A stretch of DNA of 64,000 nucleotides, from positions 145,286-209,285 of the forward strand of contig JAKUTK010000005.1 of NCBI GenBank assembly GCA_022448005.1, read 5' to 3'. The DNA is from Pseudomonas sp. Its GTDB lineage: Bacteria > Pseudomonadota > Gammaproteobacteria > Pseudomonadales > Pseudomonadaceae. Position numbers and translations under genes: made by a program. The notes beneath the pieces are model-generated. The model searched no databases and was not told where the DNA came from. It worked only from the letters and a program-made list of their open reading frames with translations. This document shows, piece after piece, positions 33,982 to 45,276 of the stretch (the first letter of the stretch is position 1; each line of letters begins with the position of its first letter).

Positions 33982-34009
33982 GGGTTACCTCGTCACAGGT
34001 GTCGCACTA

Positions 34010-35023
34010 TTAATCCAGTTGCAAGCCCTTGCGCAGCTTCCCCATGACTTCGTCACCCAACTCTTCGGCGATAAGAGGCCAGACGTGCTCACGCGTGAAA
34101 GCAGCCATCTGCTGCAGCTCTTCCGGGGTCAGGCGCACAACGGTGGCACCGGCGGCTTCGAGCGCCTGAAGCTGGCGTTCATCGGCAGCCTGGACTTCAT
34201 CAAAGCGCTTGCTGGAGATTTCCTGAGCGACATCCAACAGCAGCTTCTGGTCTTCCTCAGGCAACGATTGCAGGCGCTGAGCGTTCATTACGAACCAGGC
34301 CAGCTCAAGGTGATCGTTGTACTGCACCCAGGTTTTGGTGATGTCCTTGAAGTTGGTTAGGGTCATTTCGGACGAGCCACCGATCTGGCCATCCACCACA
34401 CCTGTCTGCATTCCGGTGTACAGCTCTGCCCAAGGCACCGTCGCGACCTGGAAGCCCATCTTTTCCATCAGTACCCGGTGAGTGGTGCCGCCCGGCCAGA
34501 CGCGGATGCGCAGCTTCTTATCCTCGCCTGGTGTGGCAGGGTTGCTGACCTGCTTGGTGAAGCCCGCGCCGCCCATGCCGTCGCCGAACACGCCGAGCAG
34601 TCGCAGACCTTGCTTCTGCATCAACTCATCGACGATATCAGAGGCGAAACCACCGCGGCTGTACGCGACCTTTGCCTCTTCGTAAGTGGGGGCAATATAG
34701 GGAAACCAGGCAATAGCGAGGCTACGATCGAAATTCGTGGTCAGCGGCTGCAATCCGATATCGATAGCGCCCTGCATCAGCAAGCCGTGAGTCTCGGTCC
34801 AGTCGCCTAGCTGGCTGGCCGGGTAGACGGTGATCTCGATGCGTCCGTTGCTGCGCGCCTTCACCTCGTCGGCGAATGTCTGAGCGGCTTGCCCAGCATC
34901 CGACTCGACGCGGAAAAGATGGGTCAATCGCAGGGAAGTCTCAGCTGCAAATGTGGGCACCGCACCCAGGGAAAGCACAGTCGCAGCCACCCCTAGGGCA
35001 AAGATTTTACGTAGAGTCTGCAT
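34010..35023 (-). CDS. dctP: TRAP transporter substrate-binding protein (DctP)
   Basis: Periplasmic solute receptor. The 337-aa product starts at 35023 behind a perfect GGAGG and has a signal peptide (MQTLRKIFALGVAATVLSLG, cut near TFA-AE). The mature part has the DctP-type central segment LRIRVWPGGTTHRVLMEKMG with the Arg that in known DctP proteins binds a substrate carboxylate, and PWAELYTGMQTGVVDGQIGG. An organic or amino acid is the likely ligand. It is transcribed divergently from the MocR regulator. Confidence 0.92.
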   Translation of the reverse strand: MQTLRKIFALGVAATVLSLGAVPTFAAETSLRLTHLFRVESDAGQAAQTFADEVKARSNGRIEITVYPASQLGDWTETHGLLMQGAIDIGLQPLTTNFDRSLAIAWFPYIAPTYEEAKVAYSRGGFASDIVDELMQKQGLRLLGVFGDGMGGAGFTKQVSNPATPGEDKKLRIRVWPGGTTHRVLMEKMGFQVATVPWAELYTGMQTGVVDGQIGGSSEMTLTNFKDITKTWVQYNDHLELAWFVMNAQRLQSLPEEDQKLLLDVAQEISSKRFDEVQAADERQLQALEAAGATVVRLTPEELQQMAAFTREHVWPLIAEELGDEVMGKLRKGLQLD

Positions 35024-35049
35024 AGAGACCTCCAAGGCTTTTGTCATTG

Positions 35050-35110
35050 GTATTGTAATGTGGACAAGCGATACAAGACCGCGCCATGAGCAATACAACC
35101 ATTACAATAC
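35050..35110. promoter_or_regulatory. Operator candidate between dctP and the MocR gene
   Basis: GTATTGTAATG (35050-35060) and its exact inverse CATTACAATAC (35100-35110) flank further ATACAA half-sites near 35071 and 35093. Direct and inverted repeats of this kind are the usual binding pattern of MocR-type regulators, and the regulator gene starts 92 bp away. Control of both divergent units is inferred. Confidence 0.65.
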
Positions 35111-35201
35111 AAAGTTAGCAACCCTGGATCCCTCTAGAAAAACAAAAAAAATCAGGTAAGATCGCCATGACAACCAATATAACTACCCTGAGACAACTTT
35201 A

Positions 35202-36614
35202 ATGCTTGAAGCACTGCTCTCAGCTACCGAGACGGATCTAGGCTCCGGAAATCGCTCAGAACCGCTTTATGAACAGCTTGCCAACTCGCTGGCAGAAGGC
35301 ATCCGCTCCGGTCAGATAGCGCCAGGAGATAGGCTGCCGCCTCACCGCGAGCTTGCCAGCCGACTCAACGTCAACATCACCACGATCACTCGGGCGATGG
35401 CCAAGCTGCAGGAAGAGCAACTGATCGAGACGCGTCCGGGGCGCGGCACCCGAGTGGCCGCGCATCGCTCAAAGGAGTCGCAGTTCCAGTCAGCGCCTCG
35501 CAATGAACCAGGCACCATCGACCTCAGCGTCAACCGGCCAGCCACCGATGCCTACAACCATGTGCTAGCAGCTCTGCTGCCCGAATTGTCCAAAGATCCT
35601 CGCTTTGATTCGATGAAGGACTATCACCCTTCCGAAGGGCCCGCTTGGGCACGTGAGGCGGCGGCGTTCTGGTTGCGCCAGCAGGGGCTGAGCGCCACTG
35701 CTTCACAGGTGATCATGTGCGACGGGGCGCAGCATGGGTTGGCATTGTCTCTCCGAGCCATCGCCGAGCCAGGGGATACAGTGCTCGCCGACAACGTCAC
35801 CTACCAAGGCATAGCTGCACTGTGCCGGATACTGGATCTGAATTTGGTGGGCGTGCACACCGACGATCGCGGCATGGACCCACAAGCCTTACGCCAGGCC
35901 TGCAGGGAGCACATGCCGCGCGTGGTATTTCTGGTGAGCTCAATCCAGAACCCGACAGCGATCACGCTCGATGAAGAGCGCCGGGACGAACTGGCTGCGG
36001 TAATCGAAGAAGCCGGGGTGTTACTGATAGAGGACGACGTTTACCGCCCTCTGCTTGATGACTCGCCCGCTCCGCTGGCGCGCCGCCTGCCCGAACAGAC
36101 GCTGTACCTCACCTCGCTGTCTAAGTGTGTGGCCCCAGGCCTGCGCATTGGCTTCATGCTTGCGCCCCCAAACCTGGTATCAGACATGAGCACCAGCCTG
36201 CGGGTGGACTGCTGGAGCATCTCGCCGCTCTCGGCATTGGTTGCCACACGGCTCATCGAAAGCGGGAAAGCCCGCGATCTCGTCGTGGTTCAGCGAGAGG
36301 AGCTACGTGCCCGCCAAGCGATGCTTCAACAAGCAATGGCTGGACTTGATGTGCGCAGCAGCGCCACAGCTCCGCATGCATGGCTGACCCTTCCAGACGT
36401 TTGGCGCGACGCAAACTTCTGCCAGAACTGCTTAGCGAACGGGGTCGCTGTGCTACCCGGTTCCGCCTTCAGTATCGACCTTGCGCGCGCGCCGAACGCC
36501 GTACGCATCAACCTCTCTGCTGCACCTACGCGCGAACAGCTCGCGCGTGCATTGAAAGTCATTGCCCGCCTAGCCAGTAGCGGCCCGGTCCCACACTCCA
36601 TGGATCCATCATGA
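35202..36614 (+). CDS. MocR-type regulator (GntR winged helix fused to aminotransferase-like domain)
   Basis: 470 aa. An N-terminal GntR winged helix (LYEQLANSLAEGIRSGQIAPGDRLPPHRELASRL, about 24-57) is joined to a fold-type I aminotransferase domain carrying SLSKCVAPGLRIGFM, whose Lys would bind PLP. MocR proteins sense PLP together with an amino compound. It is divergent from the TRAP operon and overlaps the next oxidase gene by ATGA, so it likely regulates both sides. Confidence 0.9.
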   Translation: MLEALLSATETDLGSGNRSEPLYEQLANSLAEGIRSGQIAPGDRLPPHRELASRLNVNITTITRAMAKLQEEQLIETRPGRGTRVAAHRSKESQFQSAPRNEPGTIDLSVNRPATDAYNHVLAALLPELSKDPRFDSMKDYHPSEGPAWAREAAAFWLRQQGLSATASQVIMCDGAQHGLALSLRAIAEPGDTVLADNVTYQGIAALCRILDLNLVGVHTDDRGMDPQALRQACREHMPRVVFLVSSIQNPTAITLDEERRDELAAVIEEAGVLLIEDDVYRPLLDDSPAPLARRLPEQTLYLTSLSKCVAPGLRIGFMLAPPNLVSDMSTSLRVDCWSISPLSALVATRLIESGKARDLVVVQREELRARQAMLQQAMAGLDVRSSATAPHAWLTLPDVWRDANFCQNCLANGVAVLPGSAFSIDLARAPNAVRINLSAAPTREQLARALKVIARLASSGPVPHSMDPS

Positions 36615-37858
36615 ACCAGACACGCAACGAGATCGTCGTAATCGGTGGTGGCGCGGTAGGCGTCGCCTGCGCCCTCTGGCTGCGTCGCGACGGCCATCAG
36701 GTTGTCCTGCTCGAGCCCGGAGACATTGCTGGCGAATGCTCCTATGGCAATGCCAGCACTTTCGCAGAGTATGCCTGCTCACCCATCGCCAACCCCTCGG
36801 TGTGGTCGAACTTGCCGAGCCTGCTTTTCTCACAGGACTCGCCATTCGTAATTCGCTGGTCGCGCCTGCCGCAGCTGATGCCATGGCTTGTGCGCTTCAT
36901 GGGCCAGTGCACCCAAGAAAAAGCAAAGACCAACGCAACGCGCCTGGCCCGTCTGCTACGCCAAACATATTCCGGCTACGAGCCACTGCTCGATGATGCG
37001 CCATTAGCGCGCGAGCTGGTCCGTAACGATGGCTGCCTTTATGCGTACACCACGCAAAAGGGCTTGCGTGGCGCTCAGGCTGACATCGAGCTGCGCCGCT
37101 CGCTGGGTATTGAGCAGGAGGTGCTGGATGCCGCCGGTGTCGAGGCGCTGGAGCCGGCCATGGCCGGGCAGAGCGTCGGCGGCGTGCTGTTTCCTCGATC
37201 CTGCCACCTACGCGACACCCAGGGTTTCATTCAAGCACTCGCCGCTCCGATGGCTGCGGACGGCAGCCTTCGCCGTGGTCGCGCGCTGCGCCTGCAATCG
37301 TGCAGCGACGGCGTGCACATCCATTGCGAGGACGGCAGCACGCTAGTGGCCGACCGCGTCGTGCTAGCTGCAGGCGCCTGGTCAACACAACTTGCTGTGT
37401 CTCTGGGTGAAAAGATCCCCATGGACACCGAGCGCGGCTATCACGTCGAGTTCGAACTCGGCCGCGAGCTATTGACGCGTCCAACCTGCCCAGTCGAGAG
37501 CGCCTTTTATATGACGCCCCTCGCTAAAGGTCGGCTACGTGCCGCTGGCACGGTTGAGCTTGGCTCGCTACGCGACCCGCTCAACCCCGCGCGTATCCGC
37601 TATATCGAGGAGCGCGTGCGCAAGGTGCTGAATATTGACGCACCTGTGAGCCATCGCTGGATGGGTTTTCGCCCAACATTGCCGGACTGCGTCCCGGTGA
37701 TCGGTCCCAGCCGCGAAGATGCCCGTGTGATCCACGCATTCGGCCATCAGCACCTAGGTATCACGCTGGCTGGCGCCACCGGGGAACTCGTCGCCGCCCA
37801 TGTGCGAGGACAAGCGCCCAAGTGGCTGGGCGAATACAGCGCCTCTCGCTTTCATTAA
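36611..37858 (+). CDS. FAD-dependent amino-acid oxidase/dehydrogenase (DadA family) 1
   Basis: 415 aa with a GxGxxG dinucleotide motif at the start (VVIGGGAVGVACALWLRRDG), the ECSYGNASTFAEYACSP segment seen in D-amino-acid dehydrogenases, and a C-terminal FAD-contact region GHQHLGITLAGATGELVA. It should oxidise an amine or D-amino acid to an imine, passing electrons to the quinone pool. RidA and aldehyde dehydrogenase follow in the same operon, which suits an amine to aldehyde to acid route. Substrate unknown. Confidence 0.85.
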   Translation: MNQTRNEIVVIGGGAVGVACALWLRRDGHQVVLLEPGDIAGECSYGNASTFAEYACSPIANPSVWSNLPSLLFSQDSPFVIRWSRLPQLMPWLVRFMGQCTQEKAKTNATRLARLLRQTYSGYEPLLDDAPLARELVRNDGCLYAYTTQKGLRGAQADIELRRSLGIEQEVLDAAGVEALEPAMAGQSVGGVLFPRSCHLRDTQGFIQALAAPMAADGSLRRGRALRLQSCSDGVHIHCEDGSTLVADRVVLAAGAWSTQLAVSLGEKIPMDTERGYHVEFELGRELLTRPTCPVESAFYMTPLAKGRLRAAGTVELGSLRDPLNPARIRYIEERVRKVLNIDAPVSHRWMGFRPTLPDCVPVIGPSREDARVIHAFGHQHLGITLAGATGELVAAHVRGQAPKWLGEYSASRFH

Positions 37859-37884
37859 CACCCTCTTTTCCCAAGGAAGAATCC

Positions 37885-38235
37885 ATGAGCATCAAACGCC
37901 TTCACACCAACACCCGCATGAGCCAGATCGTGGTGCACAACGAGACCGTATATCTGGCCGGCCAGGTCGGAGAGAGCGGCGCCAGCGTCGCCGACCAGAC
38001 CCGCCAGGCACTGGTCGAAGTCGAGCGCCTGCTGGCTGAGGCCGGCTCCTCTCCCGAGCACATCCTGCAGGCAGTCATCTGGCTTGCCGACATGAAAGAT
38101 TTCGAGGAAATGAATGCCGTCTGGGATGCCTGGGTACCCGCGGGTCACGCTCCGGCGCGAGCCTGTGGCGAAGCTCGCCTAGCCGAGCCCGGCTATCTGG
38201 TGGAGGTGATTGTCACCGCCGCATTAAGTAAGTAA
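37885..38235 (+). CDS. RidA-family imine deaminase 1
   Basis: 116-aa RidA/YjgF protein starting MSIKRLHTNTRMSQIVVHN behind AAGGAAGA. It has the family GQVGESG turn and the conserved Arg in PARACGEARLAEPGYLVEV. RidA proteins hydrolyse reactive enamines or imines released by PLP enzymes and FAD oxidases. The oxidase upstream is its natural partner. A paralogue lies at 56916-57263. Confidence 0.9.
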   Translation: MSIKRLHTNTRMSQIVVHNETVYLAGQVGESGASVADQTRQALVEVERLLAEAGSSPEHILQAVIWLADMKDFEEMNAVWDAWVPAGHAPARACGEARLAEPGYLVEVIVTAALSK

Positions 38236-38259
38236 ACCATTACAACAAGAGAGGCCATC

Positions 38260-39780
<1,521 letters not shown>

Positions 39781-40000
39781 CCAGGCGAGTGACCTTCAAC
39801 GACTCCGCTAATGCACACTTTCTGGCCTAGCGGAGCCGTAGGCCCCAGATGACTGCGAAGACGATGCGGCGTAGCACGGTCACCGCACCTCGTAGGTTGA
39901 AGGTGCCACATGGTGCATGCATACCGGCGACGCATTGTTTATGCAAACGAAGCTCGCCTATCGTCAATTCCCTGGCTACTACCGCGAGAAGATCGGACAG

Positions 40001-41395
40001 ATGACTCAGTTTACCCATATCGTCGGAGGTCAGACCTGGCGTTTCGATAGCCTGCGCGAGCTACTAGCCAAGGCGACTCCTCCACGCTCCGGTGACCATC
40101 TCGCTGGCGTCGCCGCGGCCAGCGCTGCCGAACGCATCGCCGCGCAGATGGCCCTAGCGGATGTACCGCTCAAGCATTTTCTGCACGAGGTAGTGATTCC
40201 CTACGAGCGGGACGAAGTTACCCGACTGATCGTCGATAACCACGACGCACAGGCGTTTGCGCCCGTCAGCCATCTGACGGTCGGCGGACTGCGCGAGTGG
40301 TTGCTTAGCGATGAGGCGGATGAGAACACCCTGCGTGCTTTGGGGCCTGGAATGACGCCCGAAATGGCCGCAGCCGTGTCTAAGATCATGCGCGTGCAGG
40401 ATCTGATACTGGTCGCGCAGAAGATCCGCGTAGTTACCGGCTTCCGCAATACCCAAGGCCTGCGTGGACGGATGTCGACCCGCCTGCAACCCAATCACCC
40501 CACCGATGACCCCGCTGGGATAGCCGCCAGCACTCTGGACGGGCTGCTTTATGGAAATGGCGATGCGATGATCGGCATCAATCCAGCCACCGACAGCATG
40601 AGTTCAATTATCAAGCTGATCGAAATGCTCGACGCAGTGATACAGCGTTATGAGATTCCTACCCAATCGTGCGTTCTGACTCATGTCACCAGTTCGATCG
40701 CTGCTATCGAACGCGGCGCACCACTGGACCTGGTGTTCCAATCGATTGCCGGCACAGAGGCGGCCAACGCGAGCTTTGGCATCAATCTCCAAACTCTTCA
40801 GGAAGGTTACGAAGCGGGCCTAAGCCTCAAACGCGGATCCATCGGCCAAAACCTCATGTACTTCGAGACCGGCCAGGGCAGCGCGTTATCCGCTAACGCC
40901 CATCATGGCGTTGACCAGCAGACCTGTGAGGCACGCGCGTACGCAGTCGCACGCCAATTCAAACCGTTCCTGGTGAACACCGTCGTGGGGTTCATTGGCC
41001 CTGAGTATTTGTACAACGGCAAGCAGATCATTAGAGCCGGGCTCGAAGATCACTTCTGCGGCAAGCTGCTGGGCGTACCCATGGGTTGTGACATCTGCTA
41101 CACCAACCACGCAGAGGCCGACCAGGACGACATGGACATGCTACTGACCCTGCTGGGTGCAGCTGGTATTAACTTCATCATGGGTATCCCAGGGTCTGAT
41201 GACGTGATGCTCAACTACCAGACCACGTCCTTTCACGACGCTCTTTACGCCCGCAGGCTATTAGGCCTTCGAGCAGCTCCGGAATTCGAGGACTGGCTGG
41301 CGAGAAATGGCATTCTCTACCAGAACGGTGGCCATTTGCTGATGGGCGACGAGCTCCCCCCCGCTTTCCGTAAGGCATTGGAGCATATGAGCTGA
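40001..41395 (+). CDS. eutB: Ethanolamine ammonia-lyase large subunit
   Basis: Adenosylcobalamin-dependent enzyme that splits ethanolamine to acetaldehyde and ammonia. 464 aa from ATG 40001 (MTQFTHIVGGQTWRFDSL), equal to the usual pseudomonad length; the frame is open to 39917 but the family aligns here. Contains QNLMYFETGQGSALSANAHHG-type core and GVPMGCDICYTNHAEADQDDMD. eutC follows after 175 bp. No shell proteins, eutA reactivase or ethanolamine permease gene is in the window. Confidence 0.95.
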   Translation: MTQFTHIVGGQTWRFDSLRELLAKATPPRSGDHLAGVAAASAAERIAAQMALADVPLKHFLHEVVIPYERDEVTRLIVDNHDAQAFAPVSHLTVGGLREWLLSDEADENTLRALGPGMTPEMAAAVSKIMRVQDLILVAQKIRVVTGFRNTQGLRGRMSTRLQPNHPTDDPAGIAASTLDGLLYGNGDAMIGINPATDSMSSIIKLIEMLDAVIQRYEIPTQSCVLTHVTSSIAAIERGAPLDLVFQSIAGTEAANASFGINLQTLQEGYEAGLSLKRGSIGQNLMYFETGQGSALSANAHHGVDQQTCEARAYAVARQFKPFLVNTVVGFIGPEYLYNGKQIIRAGLEDHFCGKLLGVPMGCDICYTNHAEADQDDMDMLLTLLGAAGINFIMGIPGSDDVMLNYQTTSFHDALYARRLLGLRAAPEFEDWLARNGILYQNGGHLLMGDELPPAFRKALEHMS

Positions 41396-41570
41396 GATGT
41401 TGCGAACAGGCCTGTGACCTAGGTAGCAGCCATGTCTCTCAGATTTCGTTCACTGCCGGCACGTCATAGACGAACCAGTTGATTTGCCTCAAGCCGCACC
41501 AAGATGGCGTAGCGGCCGCGGGGCTAACGCGCTTCCTACCGAACCCAACGTCAGATGCAGTGAGGTCGAC

Positions 41571-42380
41571 ATGTCCCAGAACTCTCCCATCAATCACAAC
41601 CCCTGGCTTCAGCTGCGTCAGCTTACCCCGGCACGCATCGCCCTTGGCCGTGCTGGCACCAGCCTGCCGACCTCTCCGTTGCTTGACTTCCAGTTCGCCC
41701 ATGCACAAGCGCGCGATGCTGTACACACGCCGCTCGACTGTGCCGGGCTGGTCGACTCACTGAGAGGCCTCGGCCTTGATTGTGTACAGCTGGAAAGTGC
41801 TGCGAAGGACCGAGGCATCTACCTGCAGCGCCCTGATCTCGGCCGACGACTGGCTGCTGACTCGGCTGAGCGGCTGCGTGGCTACCATGCGGAGCAATCA
41901 ACACCTCCGGATTTGGCTATTGTCATCGCCGACGGCCTCTCCGCGCTGGCCATTGAGCGCCACGCAAGGCCTTTTTTGGAGCGGCTGTTGGAGCCCTTGC
42001 ATGCAGAGCGTTGGACGCTCGGCCCCTTATGCCTGGTACAACAAGGACGCGTGGCGGTAGGGGATGAAGTTGGAGAACTACTCGCCGCCCGCATGACACT
42101 CATCCTAATCGGAGAACGCCCGGGCCTTAGCTCGCCGGACAGTTTGGGGCTGTATTTTACCTATGGCCCACGAGTTGGGCTGACCGACGCCAGCCGTAAC
42201 TGCATCTCGAACGTTCGGCTGGAAGGTCTGTCGTACAGCACGGCTGTCTTCCGCCTGATGTGCCTGATGCGCGAGGCATGCCGACGTCAGTTATCGGGCG
42301 TCGATCTCAAGGACGAGGCTGAGATGCCATCCATCGAATGCAACGATAAGGGGAACTTTCTGCTCGATCTAACGCGTTAA
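41571..42380 (+). CDS. eutC: Ethanolamine ammonia-lyase small subunit
   Basis: 269 aa, completes the EutBC lyase and contributes to cobalamin binding. Starts at ATG 41571 after GAGG. Recognisable family segments: [44 protein letters not shown] and [18 protein letters not shown]. The open frame continues upstream to 41484 but without similarity. IS1182-type element follows 30 bp after the stop. Confidence 0.94.
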   Translation: MSQNSPINHNPWLQLRQLTPARIALGRAGTSLPTSPLLDFQFAHAQARDAVHTPLDCAGLVDSLRGLGLDCVQLESAAKDRGIYLQRPDLGRRLAADSAERLRGYHAEQSTPPDLAIVIADGLSALAIERHARPFLERLLEPLHAERWTLGPLCLVQQGRVAVGDEVGELLAARMTLILIGERPGLSSPDSLGLYFTYGPRVGLTDASRNCISNVRLEGLSYSTAVFRLMCLMREACRRQLSGVDLKDEAEMPSIECNDKGNFLLDLTR

Positions 42381-42411
42381 CGTGTCGGCAACTTCGCCTA
42401 TCGCAACCGAC

Positions 42412-44080
42412 CGCTTTTGGCCCAGAGTGTGTAAAAACGTCTGACCCAAACCCTTGCTATGATTTCGAGGATTTCATCGTAAGGGTCGACCATGAAGCGC
42501 TACATTCAAGGTGAGCATCGAGGCCAAAGTACATTGCTCCCTGAAAGCCTTGACGACTACGTCAGCGATACCAATCCGGTGCGGGTGGTTGATGTCTTCG
42601 TCGATGAGCTTGGCCTGGTTTCGTTGGGCTTCGAAAGCGCAACTCCTGCGGATACAGGCCGGCCTGCTTACCACCCTGCGATCTTGCTGAAGATCTATAT
42701 CTACGGCTACCTCAACAGGGTTCAATCGAGTCGGCGTCTTGAGCGAGAGACTCAGCGCAACGTCGAACTGATGTGGCTGACTGGGCGGTTGATGCCAGAT
42801 TTCAAGACCATCGCCAACTTCCGAAAAGACAACAGCAAGGCCATCCGAGGCGTCTGCCGCCAGTTCGTTGTGCTGTGCCAGCAGCTGGGGCTGTTCGGAG
42901 AAAATCTCATTGCCATCGACGGCAGCAAATTCAAGGCAGTCAACAATCGCGACCGCAACTTCACCAGCGCCAAACTGAAGCGGCGAATGGAAGAAACTGA
43001 ATCGAGCATCAACCGTTACCTCACGGCGCTCGATGCCGCTGACCAGGCAGAACCTACAAAATCTTCTCAGCCCAAAGCATCGCGGCTGGAAGAGAGAATC
43101 GCCAAGCTAAAGGCCCAGATGAAAGAGCTTCAGGCGATCGAAATCCAGCTCAACGAATCGCCGGACAAACAGGTCTCCCTGACCGATCCGGATGCCCGTT
43201 CTATGATGACTCGCGGTACTGGAATCGTTGGCTACAACCGCAGTCGACACCCAGCATCATTTGATCGTTGCTCATGAGGTCACCAACGTCGGTTCAGACC
43301 GAGCAACTCAGCTTGATGGCGAAGCAGGCACGAGAGGCGATGGCATCAGATACGTTATCGGTTGTAGCTGATCGAGGTTATTTCAAAAGCGAAATCTTGG
43401 CTTGCCACGACGCCAATATTACCGCCTATGTCCCCAAACCGATGACCTCGGCAGCCAAGGCCGACGGGCGCTTCAACAATGACGCCTTCATCTACGACTC
43501 GGCGAAAAACGAATACACCTGCCCTGCTGGAGAGGCGCTGATCTGGCGTTTCTCCAGCATCGAAAAAGGCATGAGGCTGCACCGGTACTGGAGTTCCAAA
43601 TGCCAAGGCTGCACTTTGAAATTGCAGTGCACACCGAGCAAGCAACGACGGGTTCGGCGTTGGGAACATGAAGCGGTGTTGGAGGAAATGCAAAACCGGC
43701 TGAGTAATGCACCTGAGATGATGCGAGTCCGAAAACGAACTGTTGAGGACCCCTTCGGGACGCTCAAACAATGGATGGGCGCAACGCATTTCCTGACACG
43801 TCGGCTGCCTGGCGTCGGGGCGGAGATGAGCTTGAATGTGCTCGCCTATAACTTGAAGCGAGTCATGAACATCCTTGGCACCAACAACCTGATGAAGGCG
43901 ATGTCGGCCTAAAAAACCGCTACAGGTATCGCCCTGGATTGCCTCAGGTCGGGTCTGAAGACCTCTAGCCGCTACTGATTCGCTTCTGTGACGTTGACCA
44001 GCGTCCCTCGCTCCACCGACAGGGGCCGTTGCTCAGAGAGCACTGGCTAGCAGCTTTTTACAACTCGGGGCCGAAAACTG
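42412..44080 (+). mobile_element. IS1182-family insertion sequence, degenerate
   Basis: About 1.67 kb. Imperfect inverted ends are visible at 42412-42439 (GCTTTTGGCCC...TGTAAAAA) and 44053-44080. It carries one transposase gene broken by a frameshift. It lies between eutC and pdxJ. Confidence 0.75.
42492..43912 (+). pseudogene. IS1182-family transposase, frameshifted
   Basis: The first frame (42492-43277) has the family start (HRGQSTLLPESLDDYVSDTNPVR) and the first DDE region (LIAIDGSKFKAVNNRDRNF). The second (to 43912) has VVADRGYF, the Cys-rich loop and the C-terminal RTVEDPFGTLKQWMGATHFLTR with the catalytic Glu. Close to 43238-43243 about 8 bp seem to be missing relative to the family consensus, which breaks the frame. 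Both parts together would be a normal-length transposase. Confidence 0.88.
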
Positions 44081-44186
44081 CCCTTCGACAATGATCTCTT
44101 CCGGTCCGAACGTGGGCCTGCTTGTGGGTGAGAAAAAAGCTGTTGTCCGATGCCTAACCGGGCACGCGTGTGGGGTTGAGGGGCCG

Positions 44187-44930
44187 TTACAGCGCGGCGC
44201 TAGCGTGTATAAGGTACTTCATTTCCTTAACGGCTTGCTTGAACCCTACAAATAGCGCACGGGCGACAATGGCGTGGCCAATGTTCAGCTCGTTGATACC
44301 GCGGATCGCGGCAATGGTCTCAACGTTGTGATAATGCAGACCATGGCCGGCATTGACGATCAACCCGAGGCCTAAGCCAGCCTCAACGCCATCACGGATT
44401 CGCGCCAGCTCGTACGCCCGTTCGGCCAGGTCGTGCGCATCGGCATAGCGGCCGGTGTGCAGTTCGATAGCCGGCGCGCCGATCCGCGCCGCTGCTTCAA
44501 TGTGCCGAAGGTCAGGATCGATGAATAGCGATACTTCCGCACCGCATTCAGCCAGGCGATTAACCGCATCACGGATGCGAGACTCCTGACCCGCTACATC
44601 CATCCCGCCTTCCGTCGTGAGCTCCTGGCGAGTTTCCGGCACCAGACATACATGCTCTGGCCGAAGTTGTTCGGCAAAGGCGAGCATCGCATCGGTCACA
44701 CCCATCTCGAAGTTCATTCGGGTCTGCAGCGCGCCCTTGATCATCACCACATCGCGCTCATGGATGTGCCGGCGGTCCTCGCGCAGGTGAACCGTAATGC
44801 CATCTGCCCCCGCCTCTTCGGCATCTAGCGCGGCTTTAACTGGGTCCGGGTATCGGCTGCCACGCGCCTGACGAAGGGTGGCAACATGGTCAACATTGAC
44901 GCCGAGCAAGATTCGATTGGCTTCAGTCAC
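44187..44930 (-). CDS. pdxJ: Pyridoxine 5'-phosphate synthase PdxJ
   Basis: Joins 3-amino-1-hydroxyacetone-phosphate and deoxyxylulose-phosphate to pyridoxine-phosphate, the last ring-forming step of PLP synthesis. 247 aa from a GTG at 44930. Family motifs: [33 protein letters not shown], the catalytic Glu in NFEMGVTD, and GHGLHYHN. Pseudomonads normally carry pdxJ next to recO, so this is probably an extra copy. It would supply PLP to PhnW and alanine racemase nearby. Confidence 0.94.
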   Translation of the reverse strand: MTEANRILLGVNVDHVATLRQARGSRYPDPVKAALDAEEAGADGITVHLREDRRHIHERDVVMIKGALQTRMNFEMGVTDAMLAFAEQLRPEHVCLVPETRQELTTEGGMDVAGQESRIRDAVNRLAECGAEVSLFIDPDLRHIEAAARIGAPAIELHTGRYADAHDLAERAYELARIRDGVEAGLGLGLIVNAGHGLHYHNVETIAAIRGINELNIGHAIVARALFVGFKQAVKEMKYLIHASAAL

Positions 44931-45276
44931 GCAAAACCTTCTTTTTATAAAAGTATCTCGACGTGCGGGTTGGTTTGGGTTCAGAACCAGCTTCGGCCGA
45001 GGAATGAAATGTTTATCTGTTCTACGCCCCGCTTCGAGCTCGACAGGTCGTTACCAGAGCGAACTTGGACTTTTCAGATAGCAAGCTGGGTATCCGATTC
45101 GATTGATCTGCAGGCGCAAGGAGTGCGCCTTCTCCTCTGAACCGAGCAAGCCTCAAGCAATCCGCTCGCTCACAACATAAAAGCAGCGCAATTCGCGGGG
45201 CGGCTCGATTCAGCTGGCTCCCCGTCCATCTGCGGTGTGGATAAGGCCGCGTTCGTTGGTTGGTCAGTGAAAATCA

